A DNA stretch of 64,000 bases from Bowmanella yangjiangensis (lineage in GTDB: Bacteria > Pseudomonadota > Gammaproteobacteria > Enterobacterales > Alteromonadaceae), in the NCBI RefSeq assembly GCF_017255015.1, contig NZ_JAFKCS010000010.1:537-64536 (forward strand). Direction: 5' to 3'. A program made the translations under genes and the position numbers. This document shows, piece after piece, positions 1 to 7,843 of the stretch (positions within the stretch are counted from its first letter, which is position 1; each line of letters begins with the position of its first letter). The notes beneath the pieces are model-generated. The model saw nothing but the letters and a program-made list of their open reading frames with translations. It did no database searches and was not told the DNA's origin.

Positions 1-1
1 C

Positions 2-1390
2 ATCACCAGCTGTACCAATACCAGTAATCCACGCAACGTGATTGCCGCCGGTTTATTGGCCCGCAATGCCAACGCCAAAGGTTTACTCAGAAAACCCTGG
101 GTAAAAACTTCATTGGCCCCGGGCTCAAAGGCCGTGCAGCTGTATTTGGAAGAAGCCGGGCTATTGCCGGAACTGGAAAAACTTGGCTTTGGCATTGTGG
201 CTTTTGCTTGCACCACCTGTAATGGCATGAGCGGGGCGCTGGATCCGGTTATTCAGCAGGAAATTATCGATCGGGATCTCTATGCTACTGCGGTGCTCTC
301 GGGCAACCGTAACTTTGATGGACGGATTCACCCTTATGCCAAACAAGCATTTTTAGCCTCACCGCCCCTGGTAATCGCTTATGCCATTGCCGGTTCGGTG
401 CGTTTTGATATTGAAAAAGACCCGCTCGGTGTGGATGCCCAGGGTAATCCGGTTACCCTCAAAGATATCTGGCCCACCGATGAAGAGATTGATGCGGTTA
501 TCGCCACCTCGGTGAAACCCGAACATTTCCGCAAGGTCTACGACCCCATGTTCGATTTAACCGTCGACTATGGCAGCCATATCGACCCGCTGTATAACTG
601 GCGTGAAAAGAGCACTTATATTCGTCGTCCACCTTATTGGGAAGGGGCACTGGCGGGTAAGCGTAGCTTATCTGGTATGCGTCCGCTGGCAGTACTTGGC
701 GATAACATCACCACCGACCACTTGTCACCATCCAACGCCATATTGCTGGATAGCGCCGCAGGTGAATACCTGGCCAAGATGGGCTTGCCTGAGGAAGATT
801 TTAACTCCTACGCCACCCACAGGGGCGATCATCTGACTGCCCAGCGTGCTACTTTTGCCAATCCCAAGCTGTTTAACGAAATGGTCAAAGACGATGCAGG
901 CAAGGTCAGACAAGGTTCACTGGCGCGCATTGAGCCAGAAGGGCAGGTTACCCGCATGTGGGAGGCTATTGAAACTTACATGCAGCGCAAACAGCCACTG
1001 TGCATTATTGCCGGTGCCGATTACGGGCAGGGCTCTTCCCGGGACTGGGCGGCCAAAGGGGTGCGCCTGGCCGGTGTTGAAGTGATAGTGGCCGAAGGCT
1101 TTGAGCGTATTCACCGTACCAATCTGATTGGTATGGGCGTATTGCCGCTGGAGTTTTTACCCGGCACTAACCGTAACACCCTGGGCATTGATGGCACCGA
1201 AACCTTTGATGTGCAAGGCCAGCGTGAGCCTGGCGCGATCCTGACCCTGGTCATCCATCGTCAGGATGGCCAGTCACAGCGCGTGTCGGTGAAATGCCGC
1301 TTGGATACCGCCGAAGAGGTGTCTATCTACGAGGCCGGCGGCGTGTTGCAACGCTTTGCCCAGGACTTCCTGGAAGCAAGCAACGCCTGA
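2..1390 (+). CDS. acnD: Fe/S-dependent 2-methylisocitrate dehydratase AcnD, 3' part (start lies outside the window)
   Basis: Aconitase-superfamily enzyme that dehydrates 2-methylcitrate in the methylcitrate cycle of propionate catabolism. The reading frame is open to the left edge, and the first visible residues are the aconitase signature SCTNTSNP, so about half of the protein is missing. The first cluster cysteine is in that signature and the other two are in ACTTCNGMSG (near 210-235), so all [4Fe-4S] ligands are present. The C-terminal swivel domain follows, with GDNITTDHLSPSNA and GADYGQGSSRDW. AcnD rather than AcnA/AcnB is inferred from prpF downstream, because AcnD makes an isomer that needs PrpF. 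The gene ends TGA, 304 bp before the true prpF start. Confidence 0.9.
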   Translation: MTSCTNTSNPRNVIAAGLLARNANAKGLLRKPWVKTSLAPGSKAVQLYLEEAGLLPELEKLGFGIVAFACTTCNGMSGALDPVIQQEIIDRDLYATAVLSGNRNFDGRIHPYAKQAFLASPPLVIAYAIAGSVRFDIEKDPLGVDAQGNPVTLKDIWPTDEEIDAVIATSVKPEHFRKVYDPMFDLTVDYGSHIDPLYNWREKSTYIRRPPYWEGALAGKRSLSGMRPLAVLGDNITTDHLSPSNAILLDSAAGEYLAKMGLPEEDFNSYATHRGDHLTAQRATFANPKLFNEMVKDDAGKVRQGSLARIEPEGQVTRMWEAIETYMQRKQPLCIIAGADYGQGSSRDWAAKGVRLAGVEVIVAEGFERIHRTNLIGMGVLPLEFLPGTNRNTLGIDGTETFDVQGQREPGAILTLVIHRQDGQSQRVSVKCRLDTAEEVSIYEAGGVLQRFAQDFLEASNA

Positions 1391-1468
1391 TAAAAGCCTT
1401 ATCCCACCGCAACAACATCGGTTTACCAAAGTTCTACTTGGTGTTTGTTGCGGGGGATAGACAACTGG

Positions 1469-1534
1469 CTGCATCGTTGGAGAATATTTATGTTTAAACC
1501 CCAGATTCGTATTCCTGCCACTTATATGCGTGGC
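1469..1534 (+). repeat. Upstream copy of a partial duplication of the prpF start region
   Basis: This segment carries an ATG and the first codons for a PrpF N terminus (FKPQIRIPATYMRGG) and nearly repeats 1676-1741. Differences are few and mostly silent (ttt/ttc, cct/ccc, cgt/cgc), plus a small length change before the ATG. After the match ends, the frame does not continue as PrpF, so this is a non-functional 5' fragment. Silent differences suggest an old duplication, or recombination with a homologous prpF. Confidence 0.8.
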
Positions 1535-1675
1535 GGATGGCGATCTTTTAGGTTTGAATTTCTCCTTAAATTCAAACCCGTCGCAGCAGGAAAATGTGAT
1601 TTTCCCATGCTCGCAAGCATTGCCATGCTTGGTTGCCCATTCCAGGGCAACAGAGGTACCGCCAGTTAGCATCAC
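1535..1675. repeat. Cluster of short perfect hairpins between the two prpF 5' copies
   Basis: About 140 bp holding consecutive inverted repeats: GGTTTGAATTT/AAATTCAAACC (11-bp stem, near 1552-1579), GGAAAAT/ATTTTCC (loop gtg), AAGCAT/ATGCTT, and GTTGCCC/GGGCAAC. The series of compact stem-loops flanked by a duplicated sequence looks like a small palindromic repeat element. No transposase or terminal repeats are visible, and no second copy was noticed in the window. Its identity is unknown. Confidence 0.5.
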
Positions 1676-1694
1676 TGCATCGTTGGAGAAATTT

Positions 1695-2876
1695 ATGTTC
1701 AAACCCCAGATTCGTATTCCCGCCACTTATATGCGCGGCGGTACCTCTAAGGGTGTGTTTTTTAAGCTGGATGATTTGCCTGAGGCGGCGCAGGTAGCGG
1801 GCGCCGCCCGCGATGCGATTTTGCTGCGGGTTATTGGCAGTCCGGATCCTTACGCCAAACATACCGACGGTATGGGCGGGGCAACCTCCTCAACCTCAAA
1901 AACCGTGATCTTAAGTAAAAGCAGCCGGGCGGATCATGATGTGGATTATCTATTTGGCCAAGTCGCCATTGATAAGCCTTTTATAGATTGGAGCGGTAAC
2001 TGCGGCAATCTGACTGCCGCGGTGGGGGCCTTTGCTATCAGTAACGGTTTGGTGGATAGCAGTCGGATCCCGCAAGATGGGCACTGCATCGTTCGTATTT
2101 GGCAGGCCAATATTCAAAAAACCATTATCGCCCATGTGCCTGTCACCGCTGGTCAGGTTCAGGAAACCGGCGATTTCGAACTGGATGGCGTGACCTTTCC
2201 CGCCGCCGAAGTGCAGATTGAGTTTCTTGACCCAGCCGCCGATGAAGACGGTGAGGGCGGGGCAATGTTTCCCACCGGAAATTTGGTGGACACCCTGGAT
2301 GTACCTGACGTGGGCAGCTTTCCAGCCACCCTGATCAATGCGGGTATTCCCACCATCTTCGTCAATGCCAAAGACATTGGCTATACCGGGGCTGAACTTC
2401 AGGATGACATTAACAGCAACCCTGCGGCGCTGGCGCGCTTTGAACAGATCCGCGCTTATGGTGCGCTGAAAATGGGTTTGATTAGCGATATCAGTGAAGC
2501 CGCAACCCGCGCCCATACACCAAAGATTGCCTTTGTTGCGCCACCGCTTAACTATATGGCATCAAGCGGTAAAGCCGTGCACGCCAGCGATATCGACCTA
2601 CTGGTGCGCGCCTTATCTATGGGCAAACTGCATCATGCTATGATGGGCACAGCAGCGGTGGCTATTGGCACTGCCGCCGCTATACCCGGCACCTTGGTGA
2701 ATTTGGCCGCGGGCGGTAAAGAACGGCAAAGTGTGGTGTTTGGGCATCCTTCCGGCACCTTGCGCGTCGGCGCAGAAGCGAAACAGCTGGATGGCCAGTG
2801 GCTAGTCACTAAAGCCATCATGAGTCGCAGCGCACGGGTGCTGATGGAAGGCTGGGTAAGAGTGCCTTCATCATAG
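1695..2876 (+). CDS. prpF: 2-methylaconitate cis-trans isomerase PrpF
   Basis: Converts the AcnD product to the isomer used by the next step of the methylcitrate cycle. The start is set at 1695 because the protein then begins FKPQIRIPATYMRGGTSKG, the usual PrpF N terminus, and gives 393 aa, a normal family length. An upstream in-frame start at 1530 would add residues from the hairpin element and is rejected. Family-like segments include DGMGGATSSTSKT near residue 55 and SGNCGNLTAAVGAF near residue 100, where the catalytic cysteine is expected. The duplicated copy of its own start lies just upstream and may change the leader of the message. Confidence 0.93.
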   Translation: MFKPQIRIPATYMRGGTSKGVFFKLDDLPEAAQVAGAARDAILLRVIGSPDPYAKHTDGMGGATSSTSKTVILSKSSRADHDVDYLFGQVAIDKPFIDWSGNCGNLTAAVGAFAISNGLVDSSRIPQDGHCIVRIWQANIQKTIIAHVPVTAGQVQETGDFELDGVTFPAAEVQIEFLDPAADEDGEGGAMFPTGNLVDTLDVPDVGSFPATLINAGIPTIFVNAKDIGYTGAELQDDINSNPAALARFEQIRAYGALKMGLISDISEAATRAHTPKIAFVAPPLNYMASSGKAVHASDIDLLVRALSMGKLHHAMMGTAAVAIGTAAAIPGTLVNLAAGGKERQSVVFGHPSGTLRVGAEAKQLDGQWLVTKAIMSRSARVLMEGWVRVPSS

Positions 2877-2910
2877 AGCTTGCCGATTACAGTATGTTTG
2901 TGTTGCTATA

Positions 2911-2948
2911 AACCCATGTAGGGATCGTCATAGATCCCGATATGGGTT
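2911..2948 (+). terminator. Stem-loop after prpF
   Basis: Composite hairpin: AACCCAT and GGGATC pair with GATCCC and ATGGGTT around a short loop. No T-run follows, so it may act in 3'-end stability or be a weak terminator of the acnD-prpF unit. Confidence 0.5.
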
Positions 2949-2966
2949 AACACGGACAGCTACACC

Positions 2967-4403
2967 ATGCACAAATTACACGCCTGCATCTTTTCAATTT
3001 CTTTAATGTTCGCCAATTTTCAAGTACTGGCGAATTCTTCCCTTCCGGTTATCGAACAACATTTGCTGCCACAACAATATTTAAAGGGCACACCCCGTAC
3101 TTATTCCATTAAACAGATGATGGAAGCGCATAAAGTAAGTGGGTTGAGTCTGGCATTTATCGATAATGGTCAGTTGCTATGGGTTAAAGCCTACGGTGAA
3201 GCCAATCTGTCAGATAGACAACCTGTTACTACCAGTACGGTATTTACCGGTGCATATTAAGTAAACCGGTTTCCGCTGTCGCTGCCCTTAGGTTGGTTGA
3301 TAAAGGCAAAATATAACTTGATAGTGATGTAAACCAATGGCTGAAAAATTGGCAGATACCTGCCAGTCCATATACCTCGGAGCAAAAAATTACGCTTCGT
3401 CATTTGCTCAACCACACTTCCGGGGTAAAGAATCATATATGGCAGAGTATCCAACCAGGACAAACTATTCCTGAGCTGTCTGTGCTTTTGGCTGGTGAAG
3501 CTAATGAGCCAGGAATAGAGATTCAATTCCGTCCAGGCGAACGTGAGAGATATTCCAATAGCGGTTACGCCATTGTGCAAAAACTCATAGAGGATGTAAC
3601 TGGTGAGCCTTTTGAACTTGCGTTAGACAAGTTAGTACTCGAGGAAGTAGGGATGCTTGATAGCTCTTTTGGGCAACCTGTGCCAGACAGGTTGCGGGAA
3701 AAATTGGCAACGGGCTATAGCGAGGATTTGCAGCCATACTCCTACCAACTGTTCCCCTTTAAAGCGGCCGGTGGAATTTGGACCACACCAACAGATCTAG
3801 CTCATTTCATGGACAAAGTCATGACAAGCTTTCACCATCAGGGCGACGATTTCTTATCCAAAGGCTTGTTAGCACAAATTTTTGCCAACAAAGATGACAG
3901 GTTGTGTTTTTAGAATAAAACATGATGATCAGGGAACTATTTTTGAACATTGGGGCAGTAACGCCGGTTTTACCAGTTATATGGTAGGCTCGCTGGCGCA
4001 GCGTCAGGGACTGGTACTGATGACAAATAGCGATAATGGTTTTGCCTTAATGGCAGCCATTGCACGCACCTTGGCACATCATTACAACTGGCCTGTACTT
4101 AAGCCCCGGCAATTGGAGCCCGTCACGTTAGCCACTCAACAACTCTCGGCCTACGTTGGCACATTTGCTACCGCTTCCCAACCTGATACCGCTATGCAAT
4201 TTCTGCATCTAAACGATACATTGATGCTCATTACAAAATATCAGCCAAAGCGACCACTTATTCCTGTCGGTAAAGCATTATTTTTTGACCCTGAGTCCAG
4301 CAGTACTTTTGAATTTCTGCAAGGTAGAGATGAGGCTGTTGGCTGGGTTAGAGTGACCGAAGCCTCAGGTTACAATAATGATTTCCCCAAAGTTGAACAC
4401 TAA
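2967..4403 (+). pseudogene. Serine hydrolase of the beta-lactamase/penicillin-binding family, inactivated
   Basis: A secreted class C beta-lactamase-fold protein broken by several lesions. It starts at 2967 with a signal peptide ending near VLANS. At about 3256 the frame shifts just before the catalytic SxxK (LSKPV in the new frame). An in-frame TAA follows after DKGKI near 3315. The frame is then open through LRHLLNHTSG and the YSNSGY motif, and shifts again near 3900 into FRIKHDDQGTIFEHWGSNAGF, which holds the HxG-like third motif, and runs to 4403. Three separate lesions make it a true pseudogene rather than a sequencing slip. An intact relative lies at 47764-48819. Confidence 0.85.
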
Positions 4404-4474
4404 AGTCATACATAATGTGTCCGCGGGAATTTGAATTCGTTACATATAGTATTGCTTGTATCCGCTGAGAAAAA

Positions 4475-4543
4475 GTTGATTTTGTTACGTAATTCATGAC
4501 TAATAGCAAATTGATAAAGCCATGATTATGTAACGGAATCAAC
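4475..4543. repeat. Inverted repeat of about 24 bp upstream of a small gene
   Basis: The arms at 4475-4498 and 4521-4543 share GTTGAT-N3-GTTAC-N-TAAT-CATG in opposite orientation, around a 22-bp spacer. Further GTTACATA-type words occur near 4440 and 4820, so the flanks of the small gene at 4547 share this motif. It could be a hairpin, an operator or a remnant of a mobile-element end. Confidence 0.5.
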
Positions 4544-4546
4544 TGG

Positions 4547-4816
4547 ATGCGACGACCGATTCGAAAAGAAATTCAGCTCGATTGGCTGGAACAAAAAGCC
4601 CCCAGAGGCGGCGCCAGGCCTGGAGCAGGGCGACCAGCAAAACGCGGAAAAACCTTGGTAAAACGTATCCCGCTGCAATACGCCGAAGCCATAGATACGC
4701 TCATTGCACATCTGGACGAGCAGCGTGACTGCCCGCAACTCGAGTCTAGTCTGCACATCCAGGATTTAGACAACCGCGACATTCTCCTCTCTGTTAAAAC
4801 CCGGGTTAAAACCTGA
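4547..4816 (+). CDS. Small basic protein with a GGARPGAGRP motif
   Basis: An 89-aa protein of unknown function. Residues 20-30 read GGARPGAGRP, a glycine/arginine motif often seen near the N terminus of small DNA-binding proteins on mobile elements. The rest is charged and probably helical, with no membrane segment. The ATG sits 4 bp after the right arm of an inverted repeat and no clear ribosome site is visible, so expression is uncertain. It stands alone between a pseudogene and genes on the other strand. Confidence 0.45.
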   Translation: MRRPIRKEIQLDWLEQKAPRGGARPGAGRPAKRGKTLVKRIPLQYAEAIDTLIAHLDEQRDCPQLESSLHIQDLDNRDILLSVKTRVKT

Positions 4817-4871
4817 TTGTGTAACATATTCAATGATGCATGGCTGCTGGCCTGAAACGGATTTGCTGAGG

Positions 4872-5048
4872 TTAGTTTTCACTTAATACAAAGCTGAAAC
4901 TCTCTCTCGCGTCGTCCTGCACATCAGGTTGCTGGCCAACTGGTGTTCTTAGCAACTTTAATTGTGAAAGCGTTAATAAGTACCTTTGCGTGGGCAAAGG
5001 TACGTCTTGGTTATCTGGCTGTGCTTTGTGCTTATCTTTTGTTGTCAT
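4872..5048 (-). CDS. Possible small hypothetical protein
   Basis: A 58-residue frame beginning MTTKDKHKAQ, downstream of and in the same direction as the lipoprotein gene at 5103-5975. The sequence is polar, with no recognised domain. A longer in-frame start exists at 5087. Nothing beyond an open frame and the operon position supports it. Confidence 0.3.
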   Translation of the reverse strand: MTTKDKHKAQPDNQDVPLPTQRYLLTLSQLKLLRTPVGQQPDVQDDARESFSFVLSEN

Positions 5049-5102
5049 CTTATTAGTTACCTTGCCGGAATGAGCAGGTAATAACACTGAAGCACAGCGG
5101 TC

Positions 5103-5975
5103 TTATTCACCAGCTCGTTGGTTACCAACAGCGGATTGGGTTGTCTCAGTGGGGGCTACGGAGACGTTAATGGAGTCCACATGGGCACAAACTGCACCTG
5201 CTGCAAGATAGTTTTGGATGTAAGCAGGCCAAGCCATGGCCAGTTCTGGGGCTAAACATTCAATTTGCGCAGTGAGCAAACGAATTTTCTGCTGCAAAAT
5301 GGGGTCAGATTCAACCAGTGGCGCAACCTTCAGCCAGCTTTTTTCTGCCCAGATAATTGCCCAGATCTCGGCTTTATCTTCCTCCAGGCCACTCATAGCA
5401 TAACCATTTACAAAGCCTGGATGCGGATGACTAAACACTGATACGCTGCTGTCTCTGGCAGAAGCACCGCCTTTACCATAAGTAAAATCGGCAGGATTGA
5501 GGCTATGCCACTTAGGATCCTTGTAGTAGGCGCTGCCATAGAGCTGCTGCTCCAGCATATGGTAAAACTCATGATGAACAACATGACGAAGATAGGCATC
5601 ACCAGGCGCATCCACATCGTAATACAACACTTCATGTATGTAATCGGGTACGGCCGCTCGAGGTTGAGCTCCCACAGCCAGCTTACGCACAAAAGCCACA
5701 GTAGCTAAGCCAGATAGGTGGAGCAGGGCTGAAGGCAGTTTATTAACTTCCTGCTCAAACAAGCCTAAATAGTTAATCAGGTTTGGATCACTGTCCAACT
5801 GAAGTGCCTGATATCGGATGTCCCAGGGGGAAGCGATCAGGGGTTGGGTTTCAATGGTAAAAAACACCCCAGTGCGCTGATGTTGTGTGTCTAGCAGACT
5901 GGCACGCTGAAATTCAGGTTTAGCTGCACAGCCTGCCAGCACGAGCAGCACAAGTGGAAACATTCTTTTAAACAT
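5103..5975 (-). CDS. Lipoprotein with a zinc-metallopeptidase-like HExxH-type motif
   Basis: 290 aa. The N terminus MFKRMFPLVLLVLAGCAA is a lipoprotein signal with lipobox LAGC, so the mature protein is membrane-anchored outside the cytoplasm. Near residue 130 the sequence HHEFYHMLEQ contains HEFYH, which fits HExxH, and an E/D-rich stretch follows, as in putative zinc-binding metallopeptidases. The ATG overlaps the stop of the upstream response regulator by one base (TAATG), so it is the last gene of the sensor-regulator operon. Translational coupling suggests it acts with or is controlled by that system. The substrate is unknown. Confidence 0.7.
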   Translation of the reverse strand: MFKRMFPLVLLVLAGCAAKPEFQRASLLDTQHQRTGVFFTIETQPLIASPWDIRYQALQLDSDPNLINYLGLFEQEVNKLPSALLHLSGLATVAFVRKLAVGAQPRAAVPDYIHEVLYYDVDAPGDAYLRHVVHHEFYHMLEQQLYGSAYYKDPKWHSLNPADFTYGKGGASARDSSVSVFSHPHPGFVNGYAMSGLEEDKAEIWAIIWAEKSWLKVAPLVESDPILQQKIRLLTAQIECLAPELAMAWPAYIQNYLAAGAVCAHVDSINVSVAPTETTQSAVGNQRAGE

Positions 5976-6724
5976 TATAGCTCCGAGGGCATACTGCGAA
6001 ACAAGTGCTGAGAACTGCGGCTTACCGGCAGTCCGCTGGCGACACCTTTCATAAATACTTGTAATTGTTCGGGCTCACTGGCGCTCACATGATCAAGATG
6101 ATTAAGGTTGATCACTATGCTGCGATGGATTTGCCAGAAACACTCGGGATCAAGTTGTAACAAGAGTGTTTTAAGCGGCATGCGCACCAGCGCCTCCCGC
6201 TCGGCGGTCACAACTTTCACATACCGTCCACTGGCCTGAAAATACAAAATATCTTGTACCGCCACTAACCAGATCCGCGTACCAATCTGCACCTTAATGC
6301 GTTTGAGATATTGCCTGGTGTCGCCCTGCAGGTTCAAAAGAGTCTGCGTGATATCCATGGGCTGGCTGTTGAGCCGCTCTTGCACGCGTTTGATGCAATC
6401 TTGCAAACGTTCATCAGAATAAGGCTTAAGCAGATAGTCAATGGCCCCGGTTTCAAAGGCCGATACCGCATACTGGTCATAGGCGGTGACAAACACAAAG
6501 TGGCTTTGACCGCCGGCTTTAAGGGCAACGTCAATGCCCGTCAGGTCGCCCATTTGAATATCCAAAAATGCCACCTGGATATCATGCTCCTGTATAGCAT
6601 CCAGTGCTTCTTCGCCGGACTGACACTTAGCTACGATATTTGCCTGAGGCCAGTATTTGCCAAGCTTAACGGCCAGACTATCGAGCAATATCGGTTCATC
6701 ATCGGCAATAATCAGATTAACCAT
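5975..6724 (-). CDS. LytTR-family response regulator
   Basis: 249 aa. An N-terminal receiver domain (about 1-118) has the acidic pocket IIADDEP, the phospho-acceptor in AFLDIQMG and the conserved lysine in LLKPYS. A C-terminal LytTR DNA-binding domain (about 145-245) includes GTRIWLVAVQDILYF and the FWQIHRSIVIN helix. The start is taken at 6724 because MVNLIIADDEP begins right at the receiver domain. This ATG overlaps the last codons of the histidine kinase by 8 bp. It probably controls promoters bound by LytTR proteins, possibly the adjacent TonB receptor. Confidence 0.9.
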   Translation of the reverse strand: MVNLIIADDEPILLDSLAVKLGKYWPQANIVAKCQSGEEALDAIQEHDIQVAFLDIQMGDLTGIDVALKAGGQSHFVFVTAYDQYAVSAFETGAIDYLLKPYSDERLQDCIKRVQERLNSQPMDITQTLLNLQGDTRQYLKRIKVQIGTRIWLVAVQDILYFQASGRYVKVVTAEREALVRMPLKTLLLQLDPECFWQIHRSIVINLNHLDHVSASEPEQLQVFMKGVASGLPVSRSSQHLFRSMPSEL

Positions 6725-7793
6725 GTAAGGGTAACTCCAAGGTGGCAACGGTCAGAGGCGACTGGCAGGACATACTGAACCTGGCCCGGCCATCATAGGC
6801 TTTTTCCAGGCGTGCAATCAGGTTACTCAGGCCGGTTCCTTGGGGTTCGTCCTGTAATAGATCCGCATCATCACTAACCGTCAGCAACATGCTTTGTCCT
6901 TGCTGCGTGGCTACAATGCGAATGGTACCGCCCCGTCGGGTCTTTTCGATGCCATGCTTAATGGCATTCTCAACCAGTGACAACACTGACATAGGCAACA
7001 CCGGGCAGGTCGCTAAATTGTCATCACTATCAATCTGAAAATTTAATTTGTCGCCAAAACGGATCTTTTGGATATTCAGATAGCGTCTGACAATCTCCAA
7101 TTCCTCGCTGAGCTTGATAAAGCGTTGCCGGAATTGGGGAATGGTAGAGCGTAGGTAACGGGTCAATTCTTCTAACAAGTGTTTGGCTCGTTCACCGTCG
7201 ATATCTATCAGATTGTGCAGATTAGCCAGGGTATTAAAGAAGAAATGCGGCTCAAGCTGGGCCTGTAACAGATGCAGTTCCAGCTCGGCTTTATCCCGTT
7301 GCTCGGTAGTTTGGGCAATCTGGTTGCGCAAGTTTTGAAATTGAATCTGCGATTCCCGGCGTTTGACGTAAATGATCACAAAAATGGCCCAGGCAGCCAG
7401 CAGCAGGTTGCCCAACAAATAGGTGGAAGCTGCCAGTAACGGCGGGACAGCCTTACCACTCCAGCCGAACATTAAGAAGCTGACAGGCAAGCTTATGGCG
7501 AAGGCTAAGCCGCCGATTGACATCACGCGCAGAAAACCTAATTTGGCATCCGGGCCTGGCGATAAAAGTAGGTAGGAAAACATCAGGGCAAAACCAAGCA
7601 GGTTATACACCTTGATGTATTCAGTAATGCTGGCATAGAAAGCCGAAAAATCCGCGCCATCAGCGATCAGATAATGTAACGCGTTTAAAACGGCACCAAG
7701 GGTATTGAGCAGTAATACCACCACCAGGTCGCGCCAACCAATGGTGGTGTAAATCGACAGTAATTTATCGCGCAGTAAATTCAGGTACTTCAT
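6717..7793 (-). CDS. LytS-type membrane sensor histidine kinase
   Basis: 358 aa. The N-terminal half holds about four hydrophobic segments (residues 20-140), followed by a coiled linker and a His_kinase domain. The phospho-accepting histidine is in QLEPHFFFNTLANLHNL near residue 185, and the ATP-binding N box is LSLVENAIKHGIE near residue 277. It overlaps the response regulator gene by 8 bp, so the two form a coupled pair. A hairpin separates it from the TonB receptor gene upstream on the same strand. No extracellular sensor domain is evident, so the signal is probably sensed in or near the membrane. Confidence 0.9.
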   Translation of the reverse strand: MKYLNLLRDKLLSIYTTIGWRDLVVVLLLNTLGAVLNALHYLIADGADFSAFYASITEYIKVYNLLGFALMFSYLLLSPGPDAKLGFLRVMSIGGLAFAISLPVSFLMFGWSGKAVPPLLAASTYLLGNLLLAAWAIFVIIYVKRRESQIQFQNLRNQIAQTTEQRDKAELELHLLQAQLEPHFFFNTLANLHNLIDIDGERAKHLLEELTRYLRSTIPQFRQRFIKLSEELEIVRRYLNIQKIRFGDKLNFQIDSDDNLATCPVLPMSVLSLVENAIKHGIEKTRRGGTIRIVATQQGQSMLLTVSDDADLLQDEPQGTGLSNLIARLEKAYDGRARFSMSCQSPLTVATLELPLHG

Positions 7794-7808
7794 TGAATTA
7801 TCCGTGTA

Positions 7809-7827
7809 GCCCGCCTAAGCGGCGGGC
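7809..7827. terminator. GC-rich hairpin between TonB receptor and kinase genes
   Basis: A perfect 7-bp stem GCCCGCC/GGCGGGC with loop TAAGC. Both flanking genes read on the minus strand, where no T-run follows. It may attenuate read-through from the receptor gene into the kinase operon. Confidence 0.5.
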
Positions 7828-7843
7828 CTTCTTATTATCAAAC

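Noticed and set aside
1530-1694. In-frame N-terminal extension of prpF
   Set aside because: The extra residues come from the hairpin block and duplicated segment. PrpF starts normally at 1695 and has the usual length from there.
1950-2516. Long open frame on the minus strand across prpF
   Set aside because: It is antisense to a clear enzyme gene and has no recognisable protein features.
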